Assembly (NCBI GenBank): GCA_002731275.1 | Contig: PCBK01000045.1 | Location: 102,760 to 147,937 of the forward strand | Length of the DNA: 45,178 nt | Reading direction: 5' to 3' | DNA from: Deltaproteobacteria bacterium | GTDB lineage: Bacteria > Myxococcota_C > UBA6777 | Shown: positions 44,701 to 45,178 of the stretch, piece after piece | Position numbering within the stretch: position 1 is the stretch's first letter | Layout of the letters: each line of letters starts with the position of its first letter | Translations under genes and position numbers: made by a program | The notes under the pieces: generated by a model | Told to the model about the DNA's origin: nothing | Seen by the model: only the letters and a program-made list of their open reading frames with translations | Database searches by the model: none

Positions 44701-45178
44701 TTGGCATTTGCTGTCATCATCTACTTGTCCGTTGCAATCGTCATCTTTTCCGTTGCATAGCTCTGGTTGTGGGGGGTTTTCGCCAATACACGCGCCCCAA
44801 CTGCCGTTTGATTGGCAAGTCCGCTCACCTGCTTGACACTCTCCTTTGCCTTTTGTTGCACTATCACCGCTGTAACAGGTCTCTTTTTTGAGAGGAGGCC
44901 AGCACTTGCACTCATCTAATTCATCGACTTTTCCGTTGCAGTCGTTGTCTTGTCCATCACAGACTTCTTGTTGTGGGAGTTGTTGTCCTTCGCAAGCGCC
45001 CCACGTCGCGTCCTCTCGACAGTATCGAAGACCTTGTTTGCAGATACCGATGCCTTGGAGTGTTTTGTCTTCGTTTCCGAAGCAGGGCTCGACTTTCCCG
45101 GGATTGCAGATGTCTTTGCATTCAGGATCTCCGAGGTCGGTTTTGCCGTCACAGTCGTTATCGAGTCCATCTTGACAG
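41764..45178 (-). CDS. large MopE-repeat / NHL beta-propeller protein, N-terminus cut by window edge
   Basis: An open frame runs from the right edge to a stop at 41764 (1137 residues visible). The first 420 or so hold eight calcium- or metal-binding style motifs such as DNDCNGKVDE and DDDCNGQVDD at intervals of about 65-75 residues, with linking cysteines (CWPPLKKETCYSG, GERTC, GAC): the MopE-type repeat common in delta-proteobacterial surface proteins. Then follow about ten NHL-type repeats (for example GNLYVADSGNHRIRMIDRSGNVTTL), forming one or more beta-propellers. The start, a signal peptide if present, and extra repeats lie beyond the window. Likely secreted or surface-bound; ligand unknown. 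Confidence 0.92.
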   Translation of the reverse strand, partial: CQDGLDNDCDGKTDLGDPECKDICNPGKVEPCFGNEDKTLQGIGICKQGLRYCREDATWGACEGQQLPQQEVCDGQDNDCNGKVDELDECKCWPPLKKETCYSGDSATKGKGECQAGERTCQSNGSWGACIGENPPQPELCNGKDDDCNGQVDDDSKCQCWPPLKKETCYSGDSATKGEGVCQAGERTCGGDGIWGACVGEVTPQKEDCNGKDDDCNGKIDDDSKCQCWPPLTKETCYGGPKETQSKGQCRVGQRTCLSDGTWGSCEGEIIPQQEVCDGQDNDCNGKVDELTECECWPPARTESCYTGPTSTQNIGICAPGTRACQANGKWGICLGQQTPQAEECNLKDDDCDGQIDNKAGSSLNSLTRSCYSGQSGCTLKNGTYTCQGDCKAGTQQCTNGNWGTCINEHIAQAEECNGKDDDCDGVIDEDADLINAPLCLKQRGDCKGAKTPTRLCQNGRWLPCDGNAYKAHFSAYNTKDESCDQKDNDCNGQVDEYAVNCIAAYAGALAGAVDGKGIDAQLRGVRGIRLDGWGNLYVADGENQMIRKVDRCGNVQTIAGTGVAGQQDGYATKMRFLSPHDVSLDNNGALYVADLAADGTTTLRTLDTRGLGTTIIPNTAAFRLLSAATGTYLLSRYKGSPNVASFQSFFGGLLTRLAELPLPSQHLVTGLASTTNGVRYVSADNHQIYQITSSNVVNLFAGTGVVGAKDGAKSQATFSTPNGMATDTQGNLYVADSGNHRIRMIDRSGNVTTLTGAAKGTQTGTLAQARFDTPHSVQVDTDGNIYVSTGDVIRKILRKKPTIMPRECIVTWVGSQFKDAPKGNTDGSQYEASLVRPGGMAIDTLGQIYIADTGSHRIRKLDRAGRVTTLAGQRLGYRDAMGTAAQFYAPEGLTIGPGGDLYVADTANHFIRRVTPSGQVTTYAGGGTAAPSTTPSTQNAMLKSPKELLFLPDGTLLFSDMGHHMLRRVLQSGKIEVYAGGGPTNKTTGARTQIHLASPTWMARHQDGSLAVVSAKHSIYLIAPSGQVTLLAGGTQAGSTDGVGAAARFSSIAGVAWRGDILWVSDAGNHSLRQVDKQGNVTTVAGGTKGYVDGYVVPRMGSPVRFSAPGTLRFDQHGQLFIIDTDNARLRKWVMH

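Overview
This 45 kb window reads as bacterial chromosome from a Myxococcota-like (former Deltaproteobacteria) lineage. The lineage call is an inference. It rests on the mix of gene types: a receiver/PATAN(DUF4388)/TPR regulator, a PilT-type ATPase, a lone kinase-like protein, a dickkopf-like cysteine-rich lipoprotein, and a giant MopE-repeat/NHL-propeller protein. No rRNA, tRNA or CRISPR array was recognised. Most genes are intact, closely packed and on both strands, with strong GGAG-type ribosome binding sites. Some starts are TTG or GTG.

Layout. 1-1510: the end of an IscB-bearing IS200/IS605-group element, with an apparently fully catalytic IscB (minus strand, C-terminus cut by the window edge) and a structured leader that fits an omega RNA. 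1600-6244: a hypothetical protein, an RluA-type pseudouridine synthase, a SpoT-like HD hydrolase and a membrane-anchored NodB deacetylase. 6257-10944: a three-gene minus-strand operon of membrane-fused spermidine-synthase-like proteins, the middle one apparently catalytically dead. 11223-17790: uvrC, a pseudokinase with a coupled membrane protein, a PilT-family ATPase whose N-terminal sensor-like domain seems duplicated, and a small hypothetical protein. 18007-20512: a lipoprotein, a lipase-like hydrolase and dtd. 20513-21850: an ECF sigma factor flanked by four copies of a TGGT-N6-RCCA inverted motif. 21850-24818: a pseudo-receiver/PATAN/TPR protein divergent from pspA. 24819-26240: a 1.4 kb gene-free mosaic of hairpin-rich repeats. 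26241-31685: lon and a DinG-type iron-sulfur helicase carrying a degenerate JAMM-like N-terminal domain. 32265-37282: a Cys-rich lipoprotein, another lipoprotein, rsfS, rlmH and comF. 37371-41709: a YkgJ-type cysteine-cluster protein, ptsI, sufE, a cytosolic BtuF-like protein and a ferredoxin-reductase-like flavoprotein. 41764-45178: the C-terminal 1137 residues of a MopE/NHL protein that runs off the right edge.

How the genes relate. Several are housekeeping functions for translation or protein quality (RluA, Dtd, RsfS, RlmH, Lon) and DNA repair (UvrC, DinG). Others point to envelope and surface biology (PspA, PilT-like ATPase, lipoproteins, MopE/NHL protein). The least ordinary items are the IscB/omega RNA unit, the triplicated spermidine-synthase-like operon, the chain of signalling proteins that look catalytically inactive (pseudokinase, pseudo-receiver), and the repeat motif around the sigma gene.
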